Shown in pieces: positions 55,033-63,309 of a stretch of 64,000 nt of DNA (position 1 is the stretch's first letter; each line of letters begins with the position of its first letter). The position numbers and the translations under genes were made by a program. Origin of the DNA: Streptomyces lanatus (lineage in GTDB: Bacteria > Actinomycetota > Actinomycetes > Streptomycetales > Streptomycetaceae); assembly GCF_014655715.1 (NCBI RefSeq), contig NZ_BNBM01000003.1:343686-407685 (forward strand), in the 5' to 3' direction. The notes under the pieces are model-generated. The model was not told the DNA's origin. It was given only the letters and a program-made list of their open reading frames with translations, and made no database searches.

Positions 55033-55992
55033 TCACACGCCCCTTTCGCTGCCGAGGCCGAGCATGTTCGCCTTGATCTTCTGCCACGGCGTCGGCGGCA
55101 GGTTCCGCGTCGAGCCACGGGCGTAACGGCGCTCCAGGTAGTACTGGAAGACGCTGAACACGCTGGTCATGACCAGGTACCAGATGCACGCCACGAAGAG
55201 CATCTCCATCACGGCGTACGACGTGGAGCCGATCGTGGAGGTGGCGCGCAGCAGTTCGTTGTACGTCACCGCGTACACCAATGACGAGGTCTTCAACATG
55301 TTGATGAACTCGTTGCCGGTCGGCGGCACGATCACCCGCATCGCCTGCGGGATCACGATGCGGCGCAGCGTCTTCGCGTGGCTCATACCGAGCGCGTGCG
55401 AGGCCTCGGTCTGGCCCTCGTCCACGGCCATCAGACCGGCGCGGCAGATCTCCGCCATGTACGCCGCCTCGTTCAGGCCCAGACCCAGCAGGGCGGCCAT
55501 GAACGGCGTCATGACGTCGACCATCTCGTCCTTGTAGAGAGGACCGAGGTTCAGCACGGGGAAGATCAGCGCCAGGTTGAACCACAGCAGCAGCTGGACA
55601 TAGACCGGCGTGCCGCGGAAGAACCAGATGTAGACCCAGGCCACCCAGCTCGTCACCGGGTTCTTGGACAGGCGCATCACGGCCAGGACCACGCCGAGGA
55701 CCACGCCCATGACCATCGCCAGGACGCTGATCAGCAGGGTGCGGCCGGCGCCCGCGAGGACCGTGGAGTCGAAGACGTAGTCGCCGACCGCGTTCCACTG
55801 GATCTTCTCCGCGCTGGCGAACGCGTTGATGAGCAGGGCCACCAGGGCCAGCACCACGACACCGCTGACCCAGCGGCCGTAGTGCCGTACCGGAATGGCC
55901 TTGATCGCCTCGGGCGGGATGGCCCCGCCCTCCTTGGAGACGGCGGCCGACGGGTTGGCGTCGGCCGGCTCCTTGTCGAACTTGTCAGTCAC
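55033..55992 (-). CDS. Polar amino-acid ABC transporter permease
   Basis: A 319-residue HisM/GlnP-type permease with a hydrophilic N-terminus of about 35 residues and six likely membrane segments. The EAA-loop [20 protein letters not shown] (about 205-224) and [20 protein letters not shown] mark the family. A single permease gene suggests a homodimeric channel. Confidence 0.9.
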   Translation of the reverse strand: MTDKFDKEPADANPSAAVSKEGGAIPPEAIKAIPVRHYGRWVSGVVVLALVALLINAFASAEKIQWNAVGDYVFDSTVLAGAGRTLLISVLAMVMGVVLGVVLAVMRLSKNPVTSWVAWVYIWFFRGTPVYVQLLLWFNLALIFPVLNLGPLYKDEMVDVMTPFMAALLGLGLNEAAYMAEICRAGLMAVDEGQTEASHALGMSHAKTLRRIVIPQAMRVIVPPTGNEFINMLKTSSLVYAVTYNELLRATSTIGSTSYAVMEMLFVACIWYLVMTSVFSVFQYYLERRYARGSTRNLPPTPWQKIKANMLGLGSERGV

Positions 55993-56024
55993 TGTGACTG
56001 CCCTTCAGTGCTTGCCCGGGACGG

Positions 56025-56993
56025 TCACTTGCCGCCGTTGATCGCGGCCTTGTCGATCGCGCCGGACTCGGCGCCCCACTTCTCGAGGATCTTCTTGTAC
56101 GTGCCGTCCTCGATGATCGCGTTGACGGCCTCTTCGAGGGCCGCGGTGAGCTCCTTGTTGTCCTTGTTCACCGCGATGCCGAACGGACCGGCGTCGACCT
56201 GCTCGCCGACGACCTCGAAGTCATTGCCGCCGCCGGACTTGCGGGCCAGGTCCACGGCCACCGGGTAGTCGTTGACGCCGGCGACCGCGCCGCCCGACTT
56301 CACTCGGGTCTGGGCCTCGGTGTCGTTCTCGAACGACTCGATGTTGATCTTCTTCTTGCCGCCGTCCGTGCAGGCCTTGGACTGGGTCTGCAGGGCCTTC
56401 TCGTACGTCGTGCCGCGCTGCACGGCCGCCGTCTGGCCGCAGAGGTCCTCGATCGAGTTGATCTTCTTCGGGTTGCCCTTCTGGACGTACACGGCGGTGC
56501 CGGCCGTGAAGTAGTCGACGAAGTCGACACCCGGGCCGAGCTTCTTGCCCTTGTCGTCCAGGCCGTCCTGGCGCTGCGGGGTGTCCGTGATGGAGGACAT
56601 GGCGACGTCGTAGCGACCCGAGTTCAGGGCGGTGATCAGACCGTCGAAGGAGCCGGAGGTGAACTGGAACTCCACGCCCAGCTTCTCGCCCAGCGCGGCG
56701 GCGATGTCGGGGTCGACACCGACGATCTTGCCGCCCTCCTGGAACTCCATGGGGGCGTACTCGGCGTTGGTGCCGGCCTTGATGACGCCCGCGTCCTGGA
56801 TCTTCTTGGGCAGCTTGGCGAACAGCGGGGCCGCGCTGGACGACCCCGTGCCCTTGGTGCCCTCGTCGCTGCCGCTGTCGTTCGTCTGGTCACCGCAGCC
56901 GGTGAGAATCAGGGCGCCTGCGACCGCGATCGAGCCGACCGCTGCCAGCCGGGAGCGTGCGGCGGTCGTACGACGGGTGGTGCTTGCGGTCAT
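56025..56993 (-). CDS. Polar amino-acid-binding lipoprotein
   Basis: A 322-residue SBP family 3 protein. A lipoprotein signal (RSRLAAVGSIAVAGALILTG then Cys) precedes a Ser/Gly-rich linker and the binding domain: GTNAEYAPMEFQ, GVDPDIAAALGEKLGVEFQF and VAMSSITDTPQRQ are typical. ATG 56993 has GGAGGA upstream. First gene of the operon. Confidence 0.92.
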   Translation of the reverse strand: MTASTTRRTTAARSRLAAVGSIAVAGALILTGCGDQTNDSGSDEGTKGTGSSSAAPLFAKLPKKIQDAGVIKAGTNAEYAPMEFQEGGKIVGVDPDIAAALGEKLGVEFQFTSGSFDGLITALNSGRYDVAMSSITDTPQRQDGLDDKGKKLGPGVDFVDYFTAGTAVYVQKGNPKKINSIEDLCGQTAAVQRGTTYEKALQTQSKACTDGGKKKINIESFENDTEAQTRVKSGGAVAGVNDYPVAVDLARKSGGGNDFEVVGEQVDAGPFGIAVNKDNKELTAALEEAVNAIIEDGTYKKILEKWGAESGAIDKAAINGGK

Positions 56994-57670
56994 GGTGGGT
57001 TCCTCCGGCGGATGGGTGGAGTTGCCGATGGGGCAGGCACCTGCCGTTCTGACCGGCAGAGGCCTTGGTTTCCTAGGTCGACGAGAGCACACGCCTTCGA
57101 GTGTCGCGACCTCGTGTGATTACGGCATCTTGCCATTCGGACTGAGGCATTCAGGGCGCCCGTCATGTCAAAATCGGATAACGGGTTACCCCCGAACTGC
57201 CGCAGGTCGGTACAACTTGACCGCACCTTCTGCGGGAATCTGCCGTTCCGGCCGGAAGATCTTCGGTTTATCTCGGGATGTGGACCGGTCGTGTGCGGGA
57301 TTTGTGGGGATTGGTCACTCTTCGCGGTTACTCGTGTTGACATGTCCGCTCATTTGGCCATGAACCGCACCGGCGTCATCGACGGGCTGTGTCTGATTTG
57401 TGTCCGTCGACGTGGGAGTTTCCATTCCCGCCATGTGATCTTGCACGTATTGGACTCGTCGGCGGCGCCGTCCGTCCGGTAAGAAGGTTCTTTACACCCC
57501 TCATCCGGGGCTCAGGGCGCGTGTGCGGCGCGCCGTCGCGTATGGACCGTACGTCTGACGTCCTATCCGACGTCGTACGTATCAACGAACAGGGCCATGC
57601 GCGGTCCCGCCCACTTCTCACCAGGAGTGGTCCCACCCTCAAACCATGAACACTTAAGGGGTCAGACAAA
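56994..57670. promoter_or_regulatory. Divergent promoter region of the amino-acid transporter and malic enzyme genes
   Basis: A 677-bp gap. Several small frames exist but none is convincing. An imperfect inverted repeat, CGTACGTCTGACGTC (57548-57562) with GACGTCGTACG (57569-57579), lies about 90 bp upstream of the malic enzyme start and may be an operator. Base composition is lower in GC than in the genes. Confidence 0.5.
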
Positions 57671-58894
57671 GTGGCAGCGGAGATCGTCAATCCTCGCAGC
57701 GGCGGCAATACCGATCAGGACGGCGGGGTCGAGCCCCTCGATTCCTTCGATCCCGCCTTCGCGCTGCACCGTGGCGGCAAGATGGCCGTGCAGGCCACCG
57801 TGCCGGTCCGCGACAAGGACGACCTGTCCCTGGCGTACACGCCCGGCGTCGCGAAGGTGTGCAGCGCGATCGCCGAGCAGCCGGAGCTGGTGCACGACTA
57901 CACCTGGAAGTCGTCCGTCGTGGCCGTGGTCACCGACGGCACGGCGGTGCTCGGGCTCGGCGACATCGGTCCGGAAGCCTCCCTCCCCGTGATGGAGGGC
58001 AAGGCGATTCTGTTCAAGCAGTTCGGCGGCGTCGACGCGGTGCCGATCGCGCTCGACTGCACCGGGGTCGACGAGATCGTCGAGACCGTGGTGCGGCTCG
58101 CGCCCTCCTTCGGTGGAGTGAACCTGGAGGACATCTCGGCGCCCCGGTGCTTCGAGATCGAGCGGAAGCTGCAGGAGCGGCTGGACATCCCGGTCTTCCA
58201 TGACGACCAGCACGGCACGGCGGTCGTGACGCTGGCGGCCCTGCGGAACGCCGCGCGGCTGACCGGGAAGGGGCTCGGCGATCTGCGGGCCGTCATCTCC
58301 GGGGCCGGCGCGGCCGGTGTCGCCATCGCGAAGATGCTGGTCGAGGCCGGCATCGGTGACGTCGCCGTGGCCGACCGCAAGGGCGTCGTGTCGGCCGACC
58401 GGGAAGACCTGACGCCGGTCAAGCGGGAGGTCGCCGGGTTCACGAACAAGGCCGGGATCTCCGGGTCGCTGGAGGCGGCGCTGGAAGGCGCGGACGTCTT
58501 CATCGGCGTCTCCGGCGGTACGGTCGCGGAGGCGGCCGTCGCCTCGATGGCCGAGGGCGCGTTCGTGTTCGCCATGGCCAACCCGAACCCCGAGGTGCAC
58601 CCCGACGTCGCGCACAAGTACGCGGCCGTGGTGGCGACCGGGCGGTCCGACTTCCCGAACCAGATCAACAACGTGCTGGCGTTCCCCGGCATCTTCGCGG
58701 GCGCGCTGCAGGTTCGGGCGTCCCGGATCACCGAGGGGATGAAGCTCGCGGCCGCTGAGGCGCTGGCGGGGGTCGTCGGGGACGACCTCGCCGCGGACTA
58801 CGTCATCCCGTCGCCCTTCGACGAGCGGGTCGCTCCGGCCGTGACGGCGGCTGTCGCGGCCGCGGCTCGGGCGGAGGGTGTTGCTCGGCGGTGA
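57671..58894 (+). CDS. NAD(P)-dependent malic enzyme
   Basis: A 407-residue short-form malic enzyme without the phosphotransacetylase-like domain. It has SLAYTPGVAKVCSAI, the catalytic FHDDQHGTAVV (about residues 180-190, with metal-binding Asp), the dinucleotide loop ISGAGAAGVAIAKML and FAMANPNPEVHPD. It oxidatively decarboxylates malate to pyruvate. S. coelicolor has two malic enzymes; this one corresponds in position to SCO5261, the NADP-type or NAD-type assignment being uncertain. GTG start. Confidence 0.9.
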   Translation: MAAEIVNPRSGGNTDQDGGVEPLDSFDPAFALHRGGKMAVQATVPVRDKDDLSLAYTPGVAKVCSAIAEQPELVHDYTWKSSVVAVVTDGTAVLGLGDIGPEASLPVMEGKAILFKQFGGVDAVPIALDCTGVDEIVETVVRLAPSFGGVNLEDISAPRCFEIERKLQERLDIPVFHDDQHGTAVVTLAALRNAARLTGKGLGDLRAVISGAGAAGVAIAKMLVEAGIGDVAVADRKGVVSADREDLTPVKREVAGFTNKAGISGSLEAALEGADVFIGVSGGTVAEAAVASMAEGAFVFAMANPNPEVHPDVAHKYAAVVATGRSDFPNQINNVLAFPGIFAGALQVRASRITEGMKLAAAEALAGVVGDDLAADYVIPSPFDERVAPAVTAAVAAAARAEGVARR

Positions 58895-58910
58895 CTGTGC
58901 CGTTGGCTTG

Positions 58911-58938
58911 ATGGCCCCGTCCGATTGGGCGGGGCCAT
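58911..58938 (+). terminator. Terminator after the malic enzyme gene
   Basis: ATGGCCCCG (58911-58919) pairs with CGGGGCCAT (58930-58938), with two further pairs and a GATT loop, followed by TTTG. It lies 16 bp after the stop. Confidence 0.85.
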
Positions 58939-59046
58939 TTGTCTGCCTACCCGTGCGGGTGATTGAGGCGGTTGCGCTTGGGGCGGGGGTGCCGGTCGTG
59001 CTGAGGGCTGCGCCCCCAGACCCCCTGTCGGCCCTTAAGGGGCCTC

Positions 59047-59069
59047 GTCCTCAAACGCCGGACGGGCTG
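59047..59069. repeat. Dispersed Streptomyces intergenic repeat
   Basis: GTCCTCAAACGCCGGACG followed by GGCTG. I recognise this 20-25 bp word as one that recurs in intergenic regions of many Streptomyces genomes, usually downstream of genes. Only one copy is present in the window, so the identification rests on recall. Confidence 0.5.
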
Positions 59070-59179
59070 GGCCGGGAAGAGCGACCGGGGTTCGATGGCG
59101 GCCCTGTTTCTGGCAAGAGGGTGTGCGTCACAGTGTGATCCGGTACCGCTGATTGCCATCGGCACCTATCGTCGACGGC

Positions 59180-60142
59180 ATGTTCGCCGTCTACGCCGCC
59201 CGAATCGACCGCGACCAGCCGCTCAACGGCCTTGAACTGGGGGACCGTCCGGCTCCCGAGGCCCGGTCCGGCTGGAGTGTCGTCAACGTCAGAGCCGCCT
59301 CCCTCAACCACCACGACCTCTGGTCCCTGCGGGGCGTCGGCCTCCCGGAGGACCGGCTGCCGATGATCCTCGGCTGTGACGCCGCCGGTGTCGACGAGGA
59401 CGGCAACGAGGTCGTCCTGCACTCGGTCATCGGACAGAGCGGGCACGGGGTGGGTCCCAGGGAGCCGCGGTCCATCCTCACCGAGCGGTATCAGGGCACC
59501 TTCGCCGAGCAGGTCGCCGTGCCCACCTGGAATGTGCTGCCCAAGCCCAAGGAACTCTCCTTCGTCGAGGCCGCCTGTCTGCCGACCGCCTGGCTGACCG
59601 CCTATCGGATGCTGTTCACCAACGCCGGTGTGCGGCCCGGTGACTCCGTGCTGGTGCAGGGGGCCGGGGGCGGGGTGGCGACCGCCGCCATCGTGCTCGG
59701 GAAGGCCGCGGGGCTCAGGGTGTTCGCCACCAGCCGGGACGAGGCCAAGCGGAAGCGGGCGCTGGAACTGGGGGCCGTGGAGGCCGTCGAGTCCGGGGCC
59801 CGGCTGCCGCAGCGGGTCGACGCCGTGATCGAGACGGTGGGGGCGGCGACCTGGTCGCACTCCATCAAGTCGCTCAAGCCGGGCGGCACGCTGGTCATCT
59901 CCGGTGCCACCAGTGGCGATCGGCCCTCGCACGCCGAACTCACCCGGATCTTCTTCCTGGAGCTGAAGATCGTGGGCTCCACCATGGGGACCAAGGACGA
60001 GCTGGAAGATCTGCTCGCCTTCTGTGCCGCCACCGGTGTGCGGCCTGTGATCGATGAGGTGCTGCCGATGGATCGGGCCCGGGAGGGGTTCGAACGGATG
60101 GAGTCGGGTGAGTTGTTCGGGAAGGTCGTGCTCACCAACTGA
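59180..60142 (+). CDS. Quinone oxidoreductase-like (MDR-family) dehydrogenase
   Basis: A 320-residue medium-chain reductase. The N-terminal GroES-like domain lacks the structural-zinc cysteines, and AASLNHHDLWSLRG is the family substrate-site segment. The Rossmann domain has GDSVLVQGAGGGVATAAIVL (about residues 158-177). It is an NADPH-dependent quinone or enal reductase by family; substrate unknown. ATG 59180 begins MFAVYAARIDRDQPL. Confidence 0.85.
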   Translation: MFAVYAARIDRDQPLNGLELGDRPAPEARSGWSVVNVRAASLNHHDLWSLRGVGLPEDRLPMILGCDAAGVDEDGNEVVLHSVIGQSGHGVGPREPRSILTERYQGTFAEQVAVPTWNVLPKPKELSFVEAACLPTAWLTAYRMLFTNAGVRPGDSVLVQGAGGGVATAAIVLGKAAGLRVFATSRDEAKRKRALELGAVEAVESGARLPQRVDAVIETVGAATWSHSIKSLKPGGTLVISGATSGDRPSHAELTRIFFLELKIVGSTMGTKDELEDLLAFCAATGVRPVIDEVLPMDRAREGFERMESGELFGKVVLTN

Positions 60143-60220
60143 CGGTTCGCGCCGCGCGGTGCTTGCGGCGGGTTCGGGGCTTGGCTTTGCCCCGGGCCCG
60201 CCGCTTTTCTGTTTGCCGTT

Positions 60221-60263
60221 GTCAACCCAGGTTGACATGAGTCGTGTGTCAACCTACATTGAC
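60221..60263. promoter_or_regulatory. Two operator-like palindromes before the HTH/Clp-N pair
   Basis: GTCAACCCAGGTTGAC at 60221-60236 is a perfect 16-bp palindrome. GTCAACCTACATTGAC at 60248-60263 repeats it with two changes in the second arm. The second ends 3 bp before the ATG of the HTH gene, so binding would block transcription or translation. The natural candidate for binding is the HTH protein itself. Confidence 0.8.
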
Positions 60264-60266
60264 AAC

Positions 60267-60476
60267 ATGACCGACGCTACAGATCTCGCCGAGCGGGCGG
60301 GCGATCGCGATCCCCGGATCGGGCTGCGGGCCGTCGCGGCGTTGCGGCGGCTGCTGGAGCAGCTGGAGGCCGTGCAGGTGCGCAGTGCGCGCAATCAGGG
60401 CTGGTCCTGGCAGGAGATCGCCGCGGAACTCGGGGTCAGCAGACAGGCCGTGCACAAGAAGTACGGGAGGCGTTGA
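60267..60476 (+). CDS. Small helix-turn-helix protein
   Basis: A 69-residue protein with a helix-turn-helix at the C-terminus (WSWQEIAAELGVSRQAVHKK) preceded by a helical stretch that could mediate dimerisation. It probably binds the palindromes just upstream. Its TGA overlaps the next gene's ATG (TGATG), so the two are co-translated. Confidence 0.8.
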   Translation: MTDATDLAERAGDRDPRIGLRAVAALRRLLEQLEAVQVRSARNQGWSWQEIAAELGVSRQAVHKKYGRR

Positions 60477-61039
60477 TGTTCGAGCGATTCACCAAGGATG
60501 CCCGTGCGGTGGTGACGGGTGCCGTGGAGCATGCCGAGCGGGGTGGGGGGCGAACCGTCGATGCCGAGCACCTGCTGCTCGCGCTGCTCGACCGGGAGGG
60601 CAGCCGCGCCTCGTTCGCGCTGGCCGCGCTCGGGGGCGGGCAGTGGCTGGAGTCCGTACGGGAGGCACTGGGCGAGGCCCGGCGGCGGGGCGGGCTGTCG
60701 CAGGCCGAGGCCGACGCGCTCGCCGGGCTGGGGATCGATGTCGGGGAGGTCGTCGCCCGGGTGGAGGAAGTGCACGGGGTCGGGGCGATGTCCGGGGACC
60801 GGAAGGACAAGGGGTGGTGGTCCGGGCACCGTTCCTTCAGCCGGGCGGCGAAGGACGTGCTGGAACGGGCGTTGCGCATCGCCGTCGCCCAGCGGGACCG
60901 GCATATCGGGGACGAGCACATCCTGCTGGCCCTGACCGCCCGCCCCGGTGTGCCCGCCGAGGCCCTCGCCGATCACGGGGTGACCCATGAGTCCGTGACG
61001 CGTGTGCTGTACGGCGGGGGAGAGGCCAAGGCCGGCTGA
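60476..61039 (+). CDS. Clp N-terminal domain protein (ClpC-N-like)
   Basis: A 187-residue protein with two Clp-N repeats (TKDARAVVTGAVEHAERGGG ... DAEHLLLALL and FSRAAKDVLERALRIAVAQR ... GDEHILLAL) but no ATPase domain. Stand-alone Clp-N proteins may act as adaptors or competitors of ClpC/ClpX. Coupled with the HTH gene upstream; the pair may be a stress-responsive unit. Confidence 0.85.
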   Translation: MFERFTKDARAVVTGAVEHAERGGGRTVDAEHLLLALLDREGSRASFALAALGGGQWLESVREALGEARRRGGLSQAEADALAGLGIDVGEVVARVEEVHGVGAMSGDRKDKGWWSGHRSFSRAAKDVLERALRIAVAQRDRHIGDEHILLALTARPGVPAEALADHGVTHESVTRVLYGGGEAKAG

Positions 61040-61076
61040 GGGGCCCGGCCTCACCCTTGCCGCCCAGCGGGCGGTG

Positions 61077-62126
61077 TCACGGCTTCGGTTCGCGCAGCAG
61101 TGCTCCGATATGTGCCGCCGCCGACGACAAGTGGTGGCGGGCGTCGCGGAGTTGGTCCGGGGTCACGCCATGGTCCCGGGCCGCGTCGCGGATGTCGTCG
61201 CGGAAGCGGTCCAGCAGGCGGTCCAGGTCGCGGGCCGGGTCTTCGCCGGGGGCCTCATGGGCCCAGGTGGGTTCGTAGGCGGCCGGGAAGTCCTCGGGAG
61301 TGTCGGAGTAGTCGGGCTGGTGCTGGGGCGACTTGGGGGCGTCCGGGCGGCCGAAGCCGAAGTCCCTGCCGAACTCCTTGCCGTAGTCCTTCCCGAAGTC
61401 GCCGAACTCCTTGGCCAGTTCCGTCAGGCCCTCCCGGACGCCCGTCGGCCAGTCGCCGCGTGCGAAGTGGTCCTGGACATGCTCCTGGACCCGGCGGGCG
61501 ATTCGCTGGACCTCCTCCTGGGCCTGGGCGCGGGCGTGGTCCTGGGCCTCCTTGGCCTGGCGTCGGGCGCGCTGGGCCTCCTCACGGGCACGGCGGCTCT
61601 CGTCCTTGGCGCGGCGGGCCTGTTCCTTCCACTCCTGCTTGGCCCGGCGCATCTCCTCCTTGGCGGCGCGCCACGCCTCCTTGTCGGTGTAGTCCGAGAA
61701 GTCGCCGAAGGGTGTGTCGGTCCTGCCGCCCTTGCCCTTGCGGGCCTCCGACGCCGCCGCGCGCATCTCGCGGCGCAGATCGCCCGCGGCGCCCCGCACA
61801 TCGGCCCTTATCTCGGCGGCCAGCTCGGCCACCGACTCCCTGATCTCCAGCTCCAGGTCGGCCAGCTCCCCGCTGCGGTCGGCGAGTTCGGCGCGGCCCG
61901 CGTCCGTGATGGCGTACACCTTGCGGCCGCCCTCGGTGGTGTGGGTGACCAGGCCCTCGGCCTCCAGCTTGGCGAGTCGGGGGTAGACGGTGCCGGCGGA
62001 CGGTGCGTACAGCCCCTGGAAGCGCTCCTCAAGGAGGCGGATCACCTCATAGCCGTGGCGCGGGGCCTCGTCCAGCAGCTTCAGCAGATAGAGACGGAGG
62101 CGGCCGTGGGCGAAGACGGGAGGCAT
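61077..62126 (-). CDS. PadR-family regulator with long coiled-coil C-terminus
   Basis: A 349-residue protein. A PadR winged helix occupies about 1-85 (RLYLLKLLDEAPRHGYEVIR, SAGTVYPRLAKLEAEGLVTH). From about 95 to 240 there is a long Glu/Lys/Arg/Ala-rich coiled coil (EEMRRAKQEWKEQARRAKDE), much longer than the usual PadR C-terminal domain, and a final helical segment. ATG 62126 starts 1 bp after the upstream gene's stop. It probably represses its own operon through the 28-bp inverted repeat at 63201. Confidence 0.82.
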   Translation of the reverse strand: MPPVFAHGRLRLYLLKLLDEAPRHGYEVIRLLEERFQGLYAPSAGTVYPRLAKLEAEGLVTHTTEGGRKVYAITDAGRAELADRSGELADLELEIRESVAELAAEIRADVRGAAGDLRREMRAAASEARKGKGGRTDTPFGDFSDYTDKEAWRAAKEEMRRAKQEWKEQARRAKDESRRAREEAQRARRQAKEAQDHARAQAQEEVQRIARRVQEHVQDHFARGDWPTGVREGLTELAKEFGDFGKDYGKEFGRDFGFGRPDAPKSPQHQPDYSDTPEDFPAAYEPTWAHEAPGEDPARDLDRLLDRFRDDIRDAARDHGVTPDQLRDARHHLSSAAAHIGALLREPKP

Positions 62127-62127
62127 G

Positions 62128-63141
62128 TCAGAGCACCTTCTTGTCGGTCGTGCCGTCGGCCGGGGTGTCGGTGGAGTCGTCGCCCGGGCCGGAAACGGAA
62201 TTGTCCCCCGAGGTGTGCTGTGCGCCGTTCGCAGGGTTGGTCGTCGCATCCGTGGGTGGGGTCGTCGAGTCTGTGGGTGGGGTGGTCGAGTCCATGGGTG
62301 GGGTGGTCGAGGACTCCGCGTCCCACGGCTCGTCCTCCCGGGGCGGGCGGCGCAGCAGGGCGATGGAGCCGGAGACCGTCGTCGCCCGGAGTTTGCCGGT
62401 GCCGTCGCCCAGGCGGCCGGTGATCTTGTGGGCGCCCCACTGGCCGTGCACCCGGAGGTCCTCGAAGGCGTTGGAGATGGTGCCGCTGGCGGTGTTGGCC
62501 TCGACGTCCGCGTCCGCCGGGGCCGGCAGGCGGATGGCGATCTCGCCGGAGACGCTGGTCAGCCGGATGTCCGTAGGGCCCTCCGGGTCGAGGTCGACGA
62601 TCATCGAGCCGCTCACCGACTCGGCCTTCACGGAGGAACCCGAGCCCTCGACGACCGTGAGATCGCCGGAGACGGAGTTGAAGCGGAGGTCGCCGGTGAC
62701 GGCCTGCGCCTCAAGGTTGCCCGAGACGGTGTCGGCGCGGACCGGCCCCGACAGGCCGACGAGTGTGGTGTCGCCGGTGACTCCCTTGACGACCGACGGG
62801 CCGTGGATCCCGGAGACGACCGCCCCGGCGCCGACCACGCCCACCTCCACGCGGGTGTCGGCCGGCACGGCAAGCGAGACCACCGTATTGCGACGCCAGC
62901 CCTTGCGGTCGAGCCACTTGAGGAAGCCCTTCCACGGCAGGTCCTCGTACGCCACCGTGAGGGTGCCGCCCTGCTGGGTCACCACCAGGGGCGGGCCCTC
63001 GATCTCGGAGACCTCCAGGCGGGCGGAACCTTCTTCGGTCCCCACGACGTTCACAGTTCCATTGACGATGCGCACATGGAGCTCGCGCACCGGCTCGTCG
63101 AAGGTGAGCTTCCCGGGCTCTGCTACGGACCACTCGGACAT
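62128..63141 (-). CDS. DUF4097-family beta-repeat protein
   Basis: A 337-residue protein. A right-handed beta-helix-like DUF4097 domain (about 20-260) contains repeated strands of the type GxxVSGDLTV (VSGNLEAQAVTGDLRFNSVS). The C-terminal 70 residues are Thr/Ser/Pro/Asp-rich with the repeat STTPPTD, encoded by three tandem 21-bp units (62252-62314). No signal peptide is seen. Paired with the PadR-like gene downstream, a common arrangement in actinobacteria; role unknown. Confidence 0.8.
   Translation of the reverse strand: MSEWSVAEPGKLTFDEPVRELHVRIVNGTVNVVGTEEGSARLEVSEIEGPPLVVTQQGGTLTVAYEDLPWKGFLKWLDRKGWRRNTVVSLAVPADTRVEVGVVGAGAVVSGIHGPSVVKGVTGDTTLVGLSGPVRADTVSGNLEAQAVTGDLRFNSVSGDLTVVEGSGSSVKAESVSGSMIVDLDPEGPTDIRLTSVSGEIAIRLPAPADADVEANTASGTISNAFEDLRVHGQWGAHKITGRLGDGTGKLRATTVSGSIALLRRPPREDEPWDAESSTTPPMDSTTPPTDSTTPPTDATTNPANGAQHTSGDNSVSGPGDDSTDTPADGTTDKKVL
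62252..62314 (-). repeat. Three tandem 21-bp repeats within the DUF4097 gene
   Basis: Units at 62252-62272, 62273-62293 and 62294-62314 differ at a few positions each and encode the heptad STTPPTD. In-frame, so copy number changes would alter only tail length. Confidence 0.8.
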
Positions 63142-63200
63142 GGTGCGGACCTCCTGGGCGACCGGACACGGCCGCACGGGCCGGATCTGAATGACACGCC

Positions 63201-63228
63201 ATATCGTGTCTTACGAGAAACACGATAT
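63201..63228. promoter_or_regulatory. 28-bp inverted repeat, PadR operator candidate
   Basis: ATATCGTGT (63201-63209) and ACACGATAT (63220-63228) are perfect inverted arms 10 bp apart, about 60-87 bp upstream of the DUF4097 gene start and about 80 bp upstream of the rightward gene at 63310. The spacing resembles PadR-type operators. Confidence 0.75.
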
Positions 63229-63309
63229 ATCGCGGACGGGGAAAGTCAAGGCACTCGTTCTGGTGATCACAAATCTCGCGAGATGGACAAAACGGCCTAG
63301 CGTGTTGTC

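Noticed and set aside
57165..57482. A 105-codon plus-strand frame in the gap before the malic enzyme gene
   Set aside because: No ribosome-binding site, atypical codon use for the genome and no recognisable content; treated as non-coding.
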